Assembly: GCA_902812455.1 (NCBI GenBank)
Contig: CADDZH010000125.1
Location: forward strand, 1 to 14,204
Origin: Chloroflexota bacterium
GTDB lineage: Bacteria; Chloroflexota; Ktedonobacteria; Ktedonobacterales; Ktedonobacteraceae
Reading direction: 5' to 3'
DNA: 14,204 nt
Below the pieces are notes generated by a model. The model saw nothing but the letters and a program-made list of their open reading frames with translations. It was not told the origin of the DNA and searched no databases. Each line of letters starts with the position of its first letter. Position 1 is the first letter of the stretch. This document shows, in pieces, positions 1 to 5,700 of the stretch. The position numbers and the translations under genes were made by a program.

Positions 1-213
1 GCCCCCGCCCATCCCCCATCCACCCACAGCTTCGATACATCGAGCTTCTACAAGTCCCTACAGGCCACGTCCCGTTCCTGATTCCCCCATGTGATCGGAC
101 AAGTGGGCAGGATGAGGAATTTGATCGTGAGAGGGCGGCGCAAGCGCCCCCGCCGCGCCTCATCCCCGCTCCCGCCCCTACGGATACGGACCGCGGCGAT
201 GTTGGGAATCGTG
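1..213. other. Intergenic region with repeat-like sequence
   Basis: I see no convincing gene here. Open frames that cross this stretch are GC-rich readings through repeat-like DNA or shadows of the dehydrogenase that ends at 214. The left edge is C-rich, and a small imperfect hairpin lies around 31-46 (CGAT-AC-ATCG core). The right half holds a GC-rich element ending in CCCCTACG, listed separately. It lies downstream of the dehydrogenase stop codon, so it would be in the 3' untranslated region or terminator zone. No U-tract terminator is visible. Confidence 0.6.
133..182 (+). repeat. Diverged copy of CCCCTACG-ending intergenic repeat
   Basis: This 50-base GC-rich element begins GGGCG and ends CGCCCCTACG. 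It matches the layout of the two 52-base repeats at 4517 and 4601: the same GGGCG start, a CATCC block in the middle, and the same CGCCCCTACG end. After it both loci read on into similar sequence (GGATACGGA here, ATATACGGA at 4569). The 5' half contains a small perfect hairpin, GGCGC-AA-GCGCC. The middle differs considerably, so this is an old or partial copy. Confidence 0.5.
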
Positions 214-1374
214 TTACCAGGCGGCGCGCAAGAGTTCCTCGATCTCTGCGGCGTTCGTGACCGGCCTGGGATTGTTCTGCACGGCGCGGCTCTGGAGAGC
301 CAGTTGTGCGAGCTGGGGCAGGTCTGCTTCCTGCACGCCAACATCACGCAGGTGCTGCGGCAGGTTCAGCCCGGCGATCAGGTCATGTACCCGCGCTATG
401 GCTTCCCCAGCAACCACCTCATCGCTGCGGCCCGCGCGTGAGATGCTCATCGCTTCAGCGGCCTCTGCCAGTTGAGGAGCTGCAACAGCCAGGTTGAAGC
501 GCATAGCGTGCGGCAGCATGATGCTATTGGCGATCCCATGTGGCACACCTGCTGTTCCGCCGAGGACATGACACACGCCGTGATGTACCGCCATACTGAC
601 GTGAGCCAGGGCTGTCCCGGCCAGGAACGCACCCTGCAACATCTCGGTACGCGCCTCTATGTCATCCCCATGAGTATAGCAGCGAGGCAATGCGCGCATG
701 ATAGCTCGTATACCGCTCAGGGCAACGGCTGTGGAGGGCGGATTGCGCGTGATCGAGTATAGCGCTTCGATGCAATGAGCCAGGGCGTTGATGCCGGTCG
801 AGGCCGCCAGCGCTTGCGGGAGGCGCAGTGTGAGCAGCGGATCGTAGATGACGAGTGCAGGCACGATCTTGGGGTTGGTGATGGTTACCTTGCGAGCTAT
901 GCCATCCTTGTGCTGGGTCACGCCATAAACAGGCGTTATCTCAGACCCGGCATACGTTGTAGGGATAGCGATAATGGGCACGAAAGGTTGATCTACGGTA
1001 TCTGCGCCAATGCCTGGGGCATGGCTAGGGCGAGCAGCACGCCTTTCGGCGAGTCCCAGGCTGATGGCTTTCGCAAGGCCAAGCGGGCTCCCTGCGCCCA
1101 GGCCGATCACCGCGTCAATCTCCTGTTGGACGGCAAGTTCCAGCGCTTCCGCCACCTGGAAGTCCTGCACATGCGGCTCTACACGTTCGTAAACCACAAC
1201 GAGTCGCCCGGCCAGTTGCTTCTCAATGACCGAAATAGTGCCTTCTCGCCTGAGAGAGCCACTTGAGCAGAGCATCAGCCGGCGATATGGCGCAACCAGC
1301 TCGCTCAATTTGGCAAGCGAACCGGCCCCAAAGATGACTTCCTGAGGATAGCTGGTATAGCGAAACTCGTTCAT
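214..1374 (-). CDS. Maleylacetate reductase-like iron-ADH family dehydrogenase
   Basis: A 386-residue member of the iron-containing alcohol dehydrogenase superfamily, closest in its motifs to maleylacetate reductases, which use NAD(P)H to reduce maleylacetate to 3-oxoadipate in aromatic degradation. The N-terminal nucleotide-binding half has FGAGSL (15-20), GLGAGSPLGLAKA (91-103) and AIPTTYAGSEITP (136-148). The C-terminal helical half has NALAHCIEALY (196-206), HHGVCHVLGGT (264-274) and a late NNPRPV (367-372). The Asp that binds iron in classical members of this family is Asn196 here, as in the maleylacetate reductase subgroup, while the candidate His residues 200, 265 and 279 remain. The start ATG has an AGGA about 7 bases ahead. 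It lies 49 bases after the F420-type oxidoreductase on the same strand, so cotranscription is likely. No ring-cleavage dioxygenase is nearby, so the substrate is unproven. Confidence 0.85.
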   Translation of the reverse strand: MNEFRYTSYPQEVIFGAGSLAKLSELVAPYRRLMLCSSGSLRREGTISVIEKQLAGRLVVVYERVEPHVQDFQVAEALELAVQQEIDAVIGLGAGSPLGLAKAISLGLAERRAARPSHAPGIGADTVDQPFVPIIAIPTTYAGSEITPVYGVTQHKDGIARKVTITNPKIVPALVIYDPLLTLRLPQALAASTGINALAHCIEALYSITRNPPSTAVALSGIRAIMRALPRCYTHGDDIEARTEMLQGAFLAGTALAHVSMAVHHGVCHVLGGTAGVPHGIANSIMLPHAMRFNLAVAAPQLAEAAEAMSISRAGRSDEVVAGEAIARVHDLIAGLNLPQHLRDVGVQEADLPQLAQLALQSRAVQNNPRPVTNAAEIEELLRAAW

Positions 1375-1386
1375 GCCTGCATCCTG

Positions 1387-1400
1387 CCTTACCTGTAAGG
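1387..1400. promoter_or_regulatory. Perfect short inverted repeat before the dehydrogenase start
   Basis: CCTTAC-CT-GTAAGG is a perfect 6-base inverted repeat with a 2-base centre, lying 13 to 26 bases upstream of the start codon at 1374. On the mRNA it would sit directly ahead of the AGGA ribosome binding site. It could be a small operator or a translation-modulating hairpin, but a 2-base loop folds poorly as RNA. It may also be chance. Confidence 0.25.
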
Positions 1401-1423
1401 TTCATCGGGTACGATCCAGTATA

Positions 1424-2377
1424 TCACCTGTTGATGCATTCGTGGGCAAATAGGCGCAGTGATTCAAGTTGGGTGGCGTCAACAAACCTGATGATGATTT
1501 CCTGTATGCCTGCCTCCTCGTATTCCGCCAGCCGCTGCCGGATCATAGCAGGCGTACCGATGAGTTCGGTAGCGCGCAGGATGTCGAGGTGCGCACGCTG
1601 CCCAGGAGTGAGCTTGGCGATAGCTTCCTCCTCTGTTCCGGCGATAGCGCAATGATCGATCAGGGTTGTGCGCTTGATGCTCTCATAATCGCGGCCCACT
1701 TCCTGGCAATGCTGCTTGAGCACAGCCAGCTTATGCTTGATGTTCGCAATTCCGCCGCCAATATTGCAGGCATCAGCATACTGCGCGACGAGCCTGAGCG
1801 TCACCTTTTCACCCTCGCCGCCAATCAGTAGGGGGATATGTGGCTTCTGCACGCCCTTTGGCTGGTTGATGGCTCCCTTGACCTGGTAGTATGTGCCTTC
1901 AAAATAAGCTTCATCCTGCGTCCACATGGCCAGGATGACCTGAACCGCCTCGCCCAACTGGCGCAAGCGCACGCCGCTGCTGGGATAGGGATAGCCATAG
2001 GCCAGGTATTCTTGCTCATACCAGCCGGCGCCGATGCCTAATACCAGGCGACCGTGGCTGAGCGCATCGACTGTGCTGGCCATCTTTGCCAGCAGCGCAG
2101 GATTGCGATAGCTATTGCAGGTTACCATCTGGCCGATACGCACCCGCTTTGTATCGCGGGCCAGGGCCGCCATACTCGTCCAGCACTCGAAGGTTATTTC
2201 TTGGACGGCAGGGGGAATCGTGTGAAGATGATCGTAGAGCCAGACAGAGTGAAAACCGAGCGTCTCGGCTTCCTGGGCAACGCGGCTCATGGCCTCGTAA
2301 GCCCCGGCCGGATCGGGAATGCCCACCAGGTCCAGGCGCCATCCCTGCGGAGCAATCACTCCATACTCCATTGCCAT
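1424..2377 (-). CDS. LLM-class F420-dependent oxidoreductase
   Basis: A 317-residue luciferase-like (bacterial luciferase / F420-dependent) oxidoreductase, with the usual length and order for the family. Visible marks include GFHSVWLYDHL near residues 41-51, RIGQMVTCNSYRNPALLAK, the strongly conserved LSHGRLVLGIGAGWYEQEY, and PLLIGGEGEK in the second half. These belong to the TIM-barrel fold that binds a reduced deazaflavin (F420) or flavin cofactor. The family includes F420-dependent glucose-6-phosphate dehydrogenase, Mer reductases and many enzymes of unknown substrate, so the reaction cannot be named. The start ATG at 2377 is well supported: GAGGAGG stands 8 bases upstream. It sits between the NTF2-like gene (70-base gap) and the maleylacetate reductase-like gene (49-base gap), all on the minus strand, which suggests a small redox operon. 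Confidence 0.88.
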   Translation of the reverse strand: MAMEYGVIAPQGWRLDLVGIPDPAGAYEAMSRVAQEAETLGFHSVWLYDHLHTIPPAVQEITFECWTSMAALARDTKRVRIGQMVTCNSYRNPALLAKMASTVDALSHGRLVLGIGAGWYEQEYLAYGYPYPSSGVRLRQLGEAVQVILAMWTQDEAYFEGTYYQVKGAINQPKGVQKPHIPLLIGGEGEKVTLRLVAQYADACNIGGGIANIKHKLAVLKQHCQEVGRDYESIKRTTLIDHCAIAGTEEEAIAKLTPGQRAHLDILRATELIGTPAMIRQRLAEYEEAGIQEIIIRFVDATQLESLRLFAHECINR

Positions 2378-2447
2378 ATGTAATGCCTCCTCATTTTCTG
2401 CTATTAGCCTATGATGTGTAATTGTACGCCAAAGAGAGAATAAAGGG

Positions 2448-2900
2448 CTATTGCGGCGATGCGCTGGCGCCGAGCTGATGCAGGAATCCCTGGATGCCTC
2501 CTCCTGCTACAGGCGTGATCGTCATGCGCGTGATAAGGCCATTCTCGACGGTGAGCACTACGCTCTCAGCCGGCATAGAGACTTTGCGCTGCGTTGGCTG
2601 TACAGGTGGTATTCTCAGCACAGACAGGTTAAGAGTACCCGTCTGCGTTCCAGTAATATGCATGGTACCCTGCGCGGTATTTGTGTTTTCTATCTCAGAA
2701 AGGCCCTGCACGTTGAATGCTAAGTCTGGCACTCCCATCTTGAGCTGGTGCATCAGTCCGAGAAACTGGCCTTTATCGAGCGTTTCTGGCGTCCAACCAC
2801 CAAAAAAGAAGTTGCTATCGAGCTTCTGGCCGGCGGCATCGATGTTATCCGCCTCCAATGCTGCGAGCATGTCATTGACCGTATCTGTTAGTATGCTCAA
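2448..2900 (-). CDS. NTF2/SnoaL-like small protein
   Basis: I choose the TTG at 2900, giving 150 residues that begin at SILTDTVNDMLAALEADN. An in-frame ATG at 2978 would add 26 residues (Met-Tyr-Thr-His...) that do not look like the family. The TTG is preceded by AAGGGGGAG, the only strong ribosome binding site here, and the longer version would run through a palindrome in the divergent control region. The protein has the layout of an NTF2-like/SnoaL-like alpha+beta barrel: an N-terminal helix counting over 'VNDMLAALEADN', a 'FFFGGWTPETLDKGQF' turn, then beta strands with 'GTMHITGTQTG' and 'VLTVENGLITRMTI'. Such folds bind small ligands or act as isomerases or cyclases, and no catalytic Asp/His pair is obvious. 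It may be cotranscribed with the downstream F420-type oxidoreductase. Confidence 0.65.
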   Translation of the reverse strand: MSILTDTVNDMLAALEADNIDAAGQKLDSNFFFGGWTPETLDKGQFLGLMHQLKMGVPDLAFNVQGLSEIENTNTAQGTMHITGTQTGTLNLSVLRIPPVQPTQRKVSMPAESVVLTVENGLITRMTITPVAGGGIQGFLHQLGASASPQ

Positions 2901-2955
2901 TGTCTCCCCCTTTCGATGTTTATTTGCCGATAGGTTTACTAAGGCATGGCACGTG

Positions 2956-2984
2956 TTGCATAGATCGTGCGTATACAAGATAGT
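2956..2984 (+). promoter_or_regulatory. Candidate promoter for the plus-strand small protein gene
   Basis: TTGCAT (2956-2961) and GATAGT (2979-2984) are spaced by 17 bases, close to the sigma-70-type -35/-10 consensus. Transcription would start near 2991, giving a leader of about 35 bases before the ATG at 3026. The -10 lies inside the CGTATAC palindrome, which fits repression by occlusion. This was judged by eye only. Confidence 0.4.
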
Positions 2985-2989
2985 ATACG
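2970..2989. promoter_or_regulatory. CGTATAC-N6-GTATACG operator-like palindrome
   Basis: CGTATAC (2970-2976) and GTATACG (2983-2989) are perfect 7-base inverted arms around the 6-base centre AAGATA. The site lies in the 125-base gap between divergent genes starting at 2900 (minus) and 3026 (plus), and overlaps the candidate plus-strand -10. The dyad size suits a dimeric helix-turn-helix repressor, such as the GntR/YtrA, PadR or TetR types. No regulator gene lies in the window, so the binding protein is unknown. Confidence 0.45.
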
Positions 2990-3025
2990 ACGTTTTCTTG
3001 CAACAGCTTAAACAGGAGTTATACC

Positions 3026-3124
3026 ATGGCGAGCGACAAAGCGAGAGAAAAGGGTTTGCCAGCCATCAGCGATATCAAAGACGAGTTCGAGCAGTTGGCC
3101 GGCCAGTTGGGCGTTAGGGACTAA
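3026..3124 (+). CDS. 32-residue small protein of unknown function
   Basis: A very short reading frame coding for 32 residues. It starts with ATG, with AGGAG at 3014-3018 and a 7-base spacer, and stops at TAA 3122-3124. The product is charged and probably helical: Met-Ala-Ser-Asp-Lys-Ala at the start, then DIKDEFEQLAGQLGVRD at the end. It has no membrane segment, no cysteine and no motif I recognise. The stop codon runs into AAGGA, which then serves the membrane protein gene starting at 3136, so the two are translationally close (11 bases apart). A candidate promoter and a palindromic site lie upstream. It could be a genuine small protein or a leader frame that controls the downstream gene. 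I know of no family for it. Confidence 0.5.
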   Translation: MASDKAREKGLPAISDIKDEFEQLAGQLGVRD

Positions 3125-3135
3125 GGAAATGACGA

Positions 3136-4422
3136 ATGAACTCTTTGAGCGAGAGAAGTGAGAGACCCGGCAGCCTGGGAACTTCTCTCAAGAGAAACAG
3201 GTATATTGTGGGGCTGGTGCTATGGCTCACGGTGTGCGCTGTCTATCTCTTTTTTGCCCTGTATATTAACCGCGATATCTTTGTACCGACCAGAACCGAT
3301 TACTACATCTACCTCCTCGACTCATTCTTGCGCGGGCGCGTCAATGTGAATCCTCCATTCAAGTATGACCTCTCACTCTACCACAACAAGTGGTACCTGT
3401 ACTGGGGACCGGCCCCCATCTTATTTATCGTACCATTCTACGTGGCCTCTCACTTTCAGGCCAGTGATATCCTCTACACGCTAATGGGAGGAGCGCTCAA
3501 CGTCTTACTCTTTTATTTCACTATGCAGGAGTTTGAAAAGTACTTCAACATATCCCTTTCGTTGATGGCGGAGGCCTTCCTGCTGCTCAGTTTCGGCCTG
3601 GCATCGCCGAACTTCGTTCTCTCGTTGAATGGCAATATCTGGTTTACCAGCCAGATCTTCGCCACCACGTACCTGTTGCTGTTCTACCTGTGCTATTTTA
3701 TGTTCCTCAACAGCGAGAGGTTTTCCCTGTTTATCCTCGCCACGGTGTTTTTCTACCTGGCTGTGCTGTCCAGGTATAGCCTGATCTTCAATGGTATTCT
3801 CTACCTCTACCTGCTGGCACATTACCGGCTGTCAGGGCGAAAGGCGCCGCTGGCAATGTTCTGGTCGTTTGGCATCTTGACGCTGGCTTTTGCCGGCCTG
3901 CTTGGGACATACAACTATTTGAGGTTCGGCAACTTGCTGGAAGTAGGGCAGCGCTACCAACTGGGCGCGCACAGATTTGACGCCATCCTCAAAAGCAACA
4001 GGATACTCTCGCTTTCCTATGCCTGGCATAACATCTATTACTATTTTCTGAATATCGTGCATTTCACGCCTACTGCGCGCCCGGTAGTTATAGACGTTGA
4101 AGGCAACAGCGTCTTTTCCGTCTACCCTGCCTTATTGCTGCTACCGGTGTTGTTCTACAATCGCAAGTATGTGAATAAGAAACGGCTGCTCTTTTTGCTT
4201 ACTGCGGGCGCAGTCGTTATCATAAGCATCATTTTCCTGATGCTCTACTTCGCCACGGGCTGGGTGCAGTTTGGTAATCGTTACTTCTTTGATGTAGTAC
4301 CGATGCTCTTCCTCCTGCTCATCTTTATCCTGGAATATGTGCCTTATTCCGTGCAACTGGCGATTTTGCTGTTCGGGATATTTGTCAATGTTTTTGGCTC
4401 ACTGGCCTTTTTTGGCAGATAG
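3136..4422 (+). CDS. Polytopic GT-C-like membrane glycosyltransferase (predicted)
   Basis: A 428-residue protein made mostly of hydrophobic helices, about 9 to 11 by eye, the first near 24-44 and the last near 403-424. The basic N-terminus (KRNR at 19-22) suggests a cytoplasmic start. After helix 1 comes an outside-type loop with TRTDYYIYLLDSFLRGR (52-68). The Asp at 55 sits where lipid-linked-sugar (GT-C, GT39/GT83/PMT-like) enzymes carry their catalytic acid. GPAPILFIVPF (91-101), YNYLRFGNLLEVGQRYQL (259-276) and WVQFGNRYFFDVVPML (376-391) resemble motifs in uncharacterised bacterial GT-C proteins. The role is therefore likely transfer of a sugar from a polyprenyl carrier to a lipid, polymer or protein outside the membrane; this is inferred and the substrate is unknown. 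The ATG has AAGGA 8 bases ahead, directly after the 32-residue gene. Confidence 0.65.
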   Translation: MNSLSERSERPGSLGTSLKRNRYIVGLVLWLTVCAVYLFFALYINRDIFVPTRTDYYIYLLDSFLRGRVNVNPPFKYDLSLYHNKWYLYWGPAPILFIVPFYVASHFQASDILYTLMGGALNVLLFYFTMQEFEKYFNISLSLMAEAFLLLSFGLASPNFVLSLNGNIWFTSQIFATTYLLLFYLCYFMFLNSERFSLFILATVFFYLAVLSRYSLIFNGILYLYLLAHYRLSGRKAPLAMFWSFGILTLAFAGLLGTYNYLRFGNLLEVGQRYQLGAHRFDAILKSNRILSLSYAWHNIYYYFLNIVHFTPTARPVVIDVEGNSVFSVYPALLLLPVLFYNRKYVNKKRLLFLLTAGAVVIISIIFLMLYFATGWVQFGNRYFFDVVPMLFLLLIFILEYVPYSVQLAILLFGIFVNVFGSLAFFGR

Positions 4423-4424
4423 TG

Positions 4425-4439
4425 GTTGCAGTGTGCAAC
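4425..4439 (+). terminator. Stem-loop just after the membrane protein stop
   Basis: GTTGCA-GTG-TGCAAC forms a perfect 6-base stem with a 3-base loop beginning two bases after the TAG at 4420-4422. No T-run follows, so it is not a typical intrinsic terminator. It could protect the 3' end or help a factor-dependent stop. Confidence 0.3.
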
Positions 4440-4516
4440 GATGGGCGGAAGAGTGGCCAGCAAGGGAGGTTTTGCACCGGGACAAGCCGAGAAAGGAGAT
4501 TACCAACCAAGCCGAC

Positions 4517-4568
4517 GGGCGACCATAAAGGCCCACCACTCCGCTCCGCATCCACCCTCGCCCCTACG
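4517..4568 (+). repeat. 52-base direct repeat, copy 1
   Basis: This copy begins GGGCGACCATAAAGGCCC and ends CTCGCCCCTACG. It matches copy 2 at 4601-4652 at 49 of 52 positions by eye, with a start-to-start distance of 84 bases. It lies in the 311-base gene-free stretch 4423-4733, along with the stem-loop at 4425 and a degraded fragment at 4687. Open frames through this stretch simply translate the repeat twice (both contain Gly-Asp-His-Lys-Gly-Pro-Pro) and are not credible genes. Confidence 0.85.
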
Positions 4569-4600
4569 ATATACGGATCGGCCTGCGAGGGGGAACGGGC

Positions 4601-4652
4601 GGGCGACCATAAAGGCCCTCCACCCCGCTCCACATCCACCCTCGCCCCTACG
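4601..4652 (+). repeat. 52-base direct repeat, copy 2
   Basis: Second copy of the GGGCGACCATAAAGG...CGCCCCTACG element, differing from copy 1 at three positions. The 32 bases between the copies do not repeat. Two copies with one unlike spacer do not make a CRISPR array. The pattern resembles the numerous short intergenic repeats I associate with Ktedonobacter-type genomes. Confidence 0.85.
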
Positions 4653-4686
4653 GGCTAGATTGGTGGCTTTTTTCGTTCATGTACAT

Positions 4687-4717
4687 AATCGGCGGTGGGC
4701 GCGATCAATTGGGTTCC
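4687..4717 (+). repeat. Degraded AATCGGC-GTGGGC repeat fragment
   Basis: AATCGGCGGTGGGCGCGAT and the bases after it match the stretch at 5237-5267 (AATCGGCAGTGGGCACGAT) at about 23 of 31 positions, in the same direction. The two copies bracket the 139-residue gene at 4734-5153. GATAAATCGGGA a few bases further on (4730 side) may be another piece of the same element. Confidence 0.45.
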
Positions 4718-4733
4718 ATGATAAATCGGGAAC

Positions 4734-5153
4734 CTAGGCATCTTCGCGGGTGGGATTATCGAAGCGGAAGAAATTGCTCATTTCCCCGGCTTTCTTGTGT
4801 TCCTGGAAGACAAAGACGAGCTTCCTGTCCTGAAATGTCTTGAGCCATTGATCCCAGCTCACCTCTTGCAATTTTTGCCCACCGTAGCCCGGGAAATTGA
4901 AACGCAGGACGCCGAGATGACCGCCATGCTCGGTTCCCGGAACGGTAGCAGGAACAGCTTTGCGCTCCTCTGCCCAGTGCCTGATAACTTCAGGGTTGCG
5001 CGTCGCAAGCGTCTGTCCCTTCCTATCCTCATGCTCATCAGGGCTGTGAATCCATTTTGCGCGCTTGGTAGCCGAGGATAGCTTATCTCCATACTTCTCG
5101 AGGAACTTCATGTCCTCTTTTGTAGCATTCTTTGCCTTGATATCTTGAGCCAT
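4734..5153 (-). CDS. Conserved hypothetical protein, 139 residues
   Basis: A small soluble, charged protein without a signal peptide or membrane helix. I see two parts. Residues about 25-58 contain ATKRAKWIHSPDEHEDRKGQ followed by TLATRNPEVI. Residues 58-130 contain HWAEERKAVPATVPGTEHGG, GVLRFNFPGYGG (81-92), EVSWDQWLKTF (97-107) and a terminal SNFFRF. The second part resembles short soil-bacterial proteins that, from memory, carry the doubtful label '1,4-alpha-glucan branching enzyme'. It has no catalytic domain of that enzyme, so I do not adopt the name. The conserved acidic/aromatic pattern suggests a small folded domain, and its function is unknown. The start is firm: AAGGAG lies 7 bases before ATG 5153. 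It is divergent from the 67-residue gene at 5454 and has repeat fragments on both sides. Confidence 0.75.
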   Translation of the reverse strand: MAQDIKAKNATKEDMKFLEKYGDKLSSATKRAKWIHSPDEHEDRKGQTLATRNPEVIRHWAEERKAVPATVPGTEHGGHLGVLRFNFPGYGGQKLQEVSWDQWLKTFQDRKLVFVFQEHKKAGEMSNFFRFDNPTREDA

Positions 5154-5453
5154 GTCACTTCTCCTTCATCTCAGATCAAAAACTCACATCAAATCCCGGT
5201 AATGAACTTTCACAAATTACAGAGATCAGGCCGATAAATCGGCAGTGGGCACGATAAATCGGCCCCTACAGATGTCCGATCAATTTCTTAAGGTTCATCA
5301 CCGTTTCTACAGCCTGTAATAGTTTCTTCGATGGTAGCACGTCGGAAGAGCCTGAAAAGTGACAGGAGGATGCAGAAGTGGGTTGTTGATAGGATGAAAC
5401 CCAATCGAGCAGTTGCTTCGTAAGTGTTGTAGGGACCTATTGATCTAGAAAGA
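5154..5453. other. Divergent intergenic region, 300 bases
   Basis: No gene is supported here. It separates the divergent genes at 5153 (minus) and 5454 (plus) and contains the GCCGAT palindrome/repeat at 5230-5268. A possible 17-codon frame (5372-5425 region) has GGAGG directly touching its ATG, too close for translation. I could not pick out a convincing -35/-10 pair on either strand. Confidence 0.5.
5230..5268 (+). repeat. GATAAATCGGC palindrome and tandem repeat element
   Basis: GCCGAT-AA-ATCGGC (5230-5243) is a perfect 6-base inverted repeat. CGATAAATCGGC occurs twice within this element, at 5232 and again at 5252. The element ends CGGCCCCTACA, echoing the CGCCCCTACG end of the 52-base repeats. 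Part of it matches the fragment at 4687-4717. It is probably a short dispersed intergenic repeat. Confidence 0.55.
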
Positions 5454-5657
5454 GTGAATGACATGATCGAACGAGAGAAACAGAGAACCGACCAGGAAAA
5501 GAAGCATGCCGCCGAGAAAGAGCGGCGCACACATCCTAAGAGGCCGAGCGCTCGCCATAAGCCCGAACCCCAGCACGCGGGTATGGATACCGATCCTCAG
5601 ACGATGAAGGACAAGAACTACGTCAAGAGGATCGAGGAGAAAACCGAAAAACACTAG
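5454..5657 (+). CDS. 67-residue highly charged small protein
   Basis: Codes for 67 residues from a GTG at 5454; an in-frame ATG at 5463 would give 64. The upstream sequence AGAAAGA is a weak ribosome binding site and does not settle the choice. The protein is almost entirely hydrophilic, with many Lys, Arg, Glu and His: an N-terminal EREKQRTDQEKKHAAEKERR stretch likely to be helical, a Pro/His-rich middle (HPKRPSARHKPEPQHAG), and a KDKNYVKRIEEKTEKH tail. It has no cysteine and no membrane segment. The composition suggests a disordered or nucleic-acid-associated protein, but I recognise no family. It is divergent from the 139-residue gene and convergent with gatD, whose stop lies 43 bases away. 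Confidence 0.5.
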   Translation: MNDMIEREKQRTDQEKKHAAEKERRTHPKRPSARHKPEPQHAGMDTDPQTMKDKNYVKRIEEKTEKH

Positions 5658-5689
5658 AGACGATCGGCAGCTTGTTCCCTTTACGTCTC
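5657..5689. terminator. Possible stem-loop between convergent genes
   Basis: GAGACG (5657-5662) pairs perfectly with CGTCTC (5684-5689) around a 21-base loop, between the stop codons of the 67-residue gene and gatD. It lacks a T-run on either side and the loop is long, so it is only a weak bidirectional terminator candidate. Confidence 0.2.
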
Positions 5690-5700
5690 CACGCCGCGTG

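Noticed and set aside
775..1266. 163-residue plus-strand open frame inside the dehydrogenase
   Set aside because: The opposite strand has clear maleylacetate reductase motifs; this is its shadow.
2494..3117. 207-residue plus-strand open frame
   Set aside because: It runs antisense to the NTF2-like gene and over the control region and the small gene in another frame, with no start site support.
4517..4652. Possible CRISPR array
   Set aside because: Only two repeats with one spacer, repeat length 52, copies diverge inside, relatives occur elsewhere, and no cas genes are present.
4422..4737. Two overlapping plus-strand frames and one minus-strand frame through the repeat region
   Set aside because: They translate the 52-base repeats in each frame, show no ribosome binding site and have no protein-like composition.
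5372..5425. 17-codon plus-strand frame after ACAGGAGG
   Set aside because: The Shine-Dalgarno-like sequence directly abuts the ATG, leaving no spacer, and the product has no recognisable features.
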